64,000 nt of DNA, from NCBI RefSeq assembly GCF_016862275.1, contig NZ_BOMQ01000074.1, positions 1 to 64,000 of the forward strand, read 5' to 3'. Of this stretch, positions 63,126 to 64,000 are shown piece by piece. Source of the stretch: Actinoplanes nipponensis (GTDB lineage Bacteria; Actinomycetota; Actinomycetes; Mycobacteriales; Micromonosporaceae). Under the pieces are notes generated by a model that saw only the letters and a program-made list of their open reading frames with translations, made no database searches and was not told the origin of the DNA. The position numbers and the translations under genes were made by a program. The stretch's first letter is position 1. Every line of letters begins with the position of its first letter.

Positions 63126-64000
63126 TCAGCCCGCCACGGCCAGGGCCAGGGGCAGCACGGCCGGGGCGCCGGCGAGCCGGAGCGCCCGGCCCGCCAGGAC
63201 CATGGTCCAGCCCGAGTCCGACATGTCGTCCACCAGCAGAACCGGCCCGTCGAGGTCCGGCAGGGACCGCGCCACCTCCGGCGGAACCGTGAACGCGTCG
63301 TGCAGGGCGAGAACCCGCTGCGCGCTGTTCCCCCGCGGGCCGTCGTCGCCCGCGTGCGTGGAGGTCAGCGTCCCCAGCAGCGGGAGCCGGCCCACGGCCG
63401 CGATCCGCTCGGCGAGGCTGTCGACCAGCTCGGGCCGGCGGTGCGACCCCACCGAGACCACCGCCGCCGGGCGCTGGGCCCAGGCGTCGTCGCCGTGTGC
63501 CCAACCCTTCAGTACCTCGACGACGGCGCCCATCATCTCGTCGGTTACCGGGCCGTCCGCCGCGTCCGGACCCACGAGCGCCCGCAACCTGTCGCCCCAG
63601 CCGAGGTCGGACAGCCGCCCCACGGCGCGACCCGGCAGGATCTGCTCGCCCGGGCCGATCTTGCCCTTCAGCGGGACGCCGACCGTGGCCAGGCCGGTGG
63701 GCCAGAGCTTCTTCGGCGAGATCTCCACGCCGGCGTGGCCGAGGAAGGTCTGCGCCGCGGCCAGCGCCCCCGTCGACACCTCCGCGTCGAACAGCGGGTC
63801 GGCGCAGTTGTCGCAGCGGCCGCACCGGGTGGCTTCGGGATCGTCGAGGCAGCGGCGCAGGAACTCCATCCGGCACGCCGCCGTCCCGGCGTACTCGATC
63901 ATGGTCTGCTGCTCGGCGGTCCTGGCCTCGGCGACCCGGCGCAGCCGCGCGGTGTCGTAGGTCCACGGCTCGCCGGTGGCGAGCCAGCCGCCGCGGGTGC
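63126..64000 (-). CDS. recQ: RecQ-family DNA helicase with C-terminal phosphoribosyltransferase domain (partial)
   Basis: The frame is open to the window edge, so the N-terminal helicase core is outside; the visible part is about 290 residues. It has the RecQ zinc site (Cys in RMEFLRRCLDDPEATRCGRC and DNC), a winged-helix region (ISPKKLWPTGLATVG), and a C-terminal phosphoribosyltransferase domain with the PRPP loop VLLVDDMSDSGWTMVLAG. This RecQ-PRTase fusion is known in actinobacteria and helps process damaged forks. The role of the PRTase part is unknown. Confidence 0.88.
   Translation of the reverse strand, partial: TRGGWLATGEPWTYDTARLRRVAEARTAEQQTMIEYAGTAACRMEFLRRCLDDPEATRCGRCDNCADPLFDAEVSTGALAAAQTFLGHAGVEISPKKLWPTGLATVGVPLKGKIGPGEQILPGRAVGRLSDLGWGDRLRALVGPDAADGPVTDEMMGAVVEVLKGWAHGDDAWAQRPAAVVSVGSHRRPELVDSLAERIAAVGRLPLLGTLTSTHAGDDGPRGNSAQRVLALHDAFTVPPEVARSLPDLDGPVLLVDDMSDSGWTMVLAGRALRLAGAPAVLPLALAVAG

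Overview
The window is high-GC actinobacterial DNA. GTG starts are frequent, ATGA-type overlaps join many genes, and several actinobacterial families occur (DUF3107, DUF3152, DUF1707, MoeZ, SigE-type sigma factor, RecQ with a C-terminal phosphoribosyltransferase domain). The gene set and the style of the mobile element suggest Micromonosporaceae (Actinoplanes/Micromonospora-like). That placement is inference; nothing in the window fixes the genus.

Positions 1 to about 10,556 are the right-hand part of a pSAM2-type actinomycete integrative and conjugative element (AICE). Its left end lies outside the window. It holds two GntR-type regulators, four related palindromic operators, small conserved AICE proteins, an FtsK-like conjugative translocase, a DUF2637/SpdB-like membrane protein, a rolling-circle HUH initiator, an excisionase and a tyrosine integrase. 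Between the integrase and the attachment site sits a lower-GC cargo gene on the opposite strand, encoding an AvcD-like anti-phage dCTP deaminase. The element ends in the 3' half of a tRNA-Tyr gene (attR), followed by what looks like the original tRNA terminator.

From 10.8 to 22.9 kb the chromosome carries a membrane diguanylate cyclase, an XRE regulator, a divergent pair of STAS-HATPase fusion proteins with a separate STAS protein, a MOSC-GNAT pair, an LLM oxidoreductase with its TetR regulator, a DUF1707 protein, an MFS transporter and the protease HtpX. A 1.4-kb gene-free stretch (22.9-24.3 kb) contains a low-complexity tract and five tandem copies of a 124-136-bp repeat.

From 24.3 to 38 kb lies a partial complex I operon (nuoC-H-I-J-K-L-M-N, no A, D, E, F or G). 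Next come a sigma factor with a membrane protein, and then a PLP decarboxylase-nuoB-DUF2252 run on the same strand. The 38-49 kb region has an intracellular subtilase divergent from a small proline-rich protein, an MFS symporter, a shortened gamma-glutamyltransferase-like protein, an NAD(P)-dependent epimerase-like protein with a divergent TetR, a methyltransferase-ATL pair, proB and proA.

From 49.4 kb to the end is a typical actinobacterial core block: moeZ, two DUF3152 metalloproteases, an alpha/beta hydrolase, a large disordered protein with a 27-bp minisatellite, TetR, DUF3107 and a DEAD-box helicase. An iron-box-controlled heme oxygenase with DUF2470, a SAM methyltransferase, a csoR-copZ copper cluster with a duplicated GYxHxHP protein, and the C-terminal part of a RecQ helicase follow.
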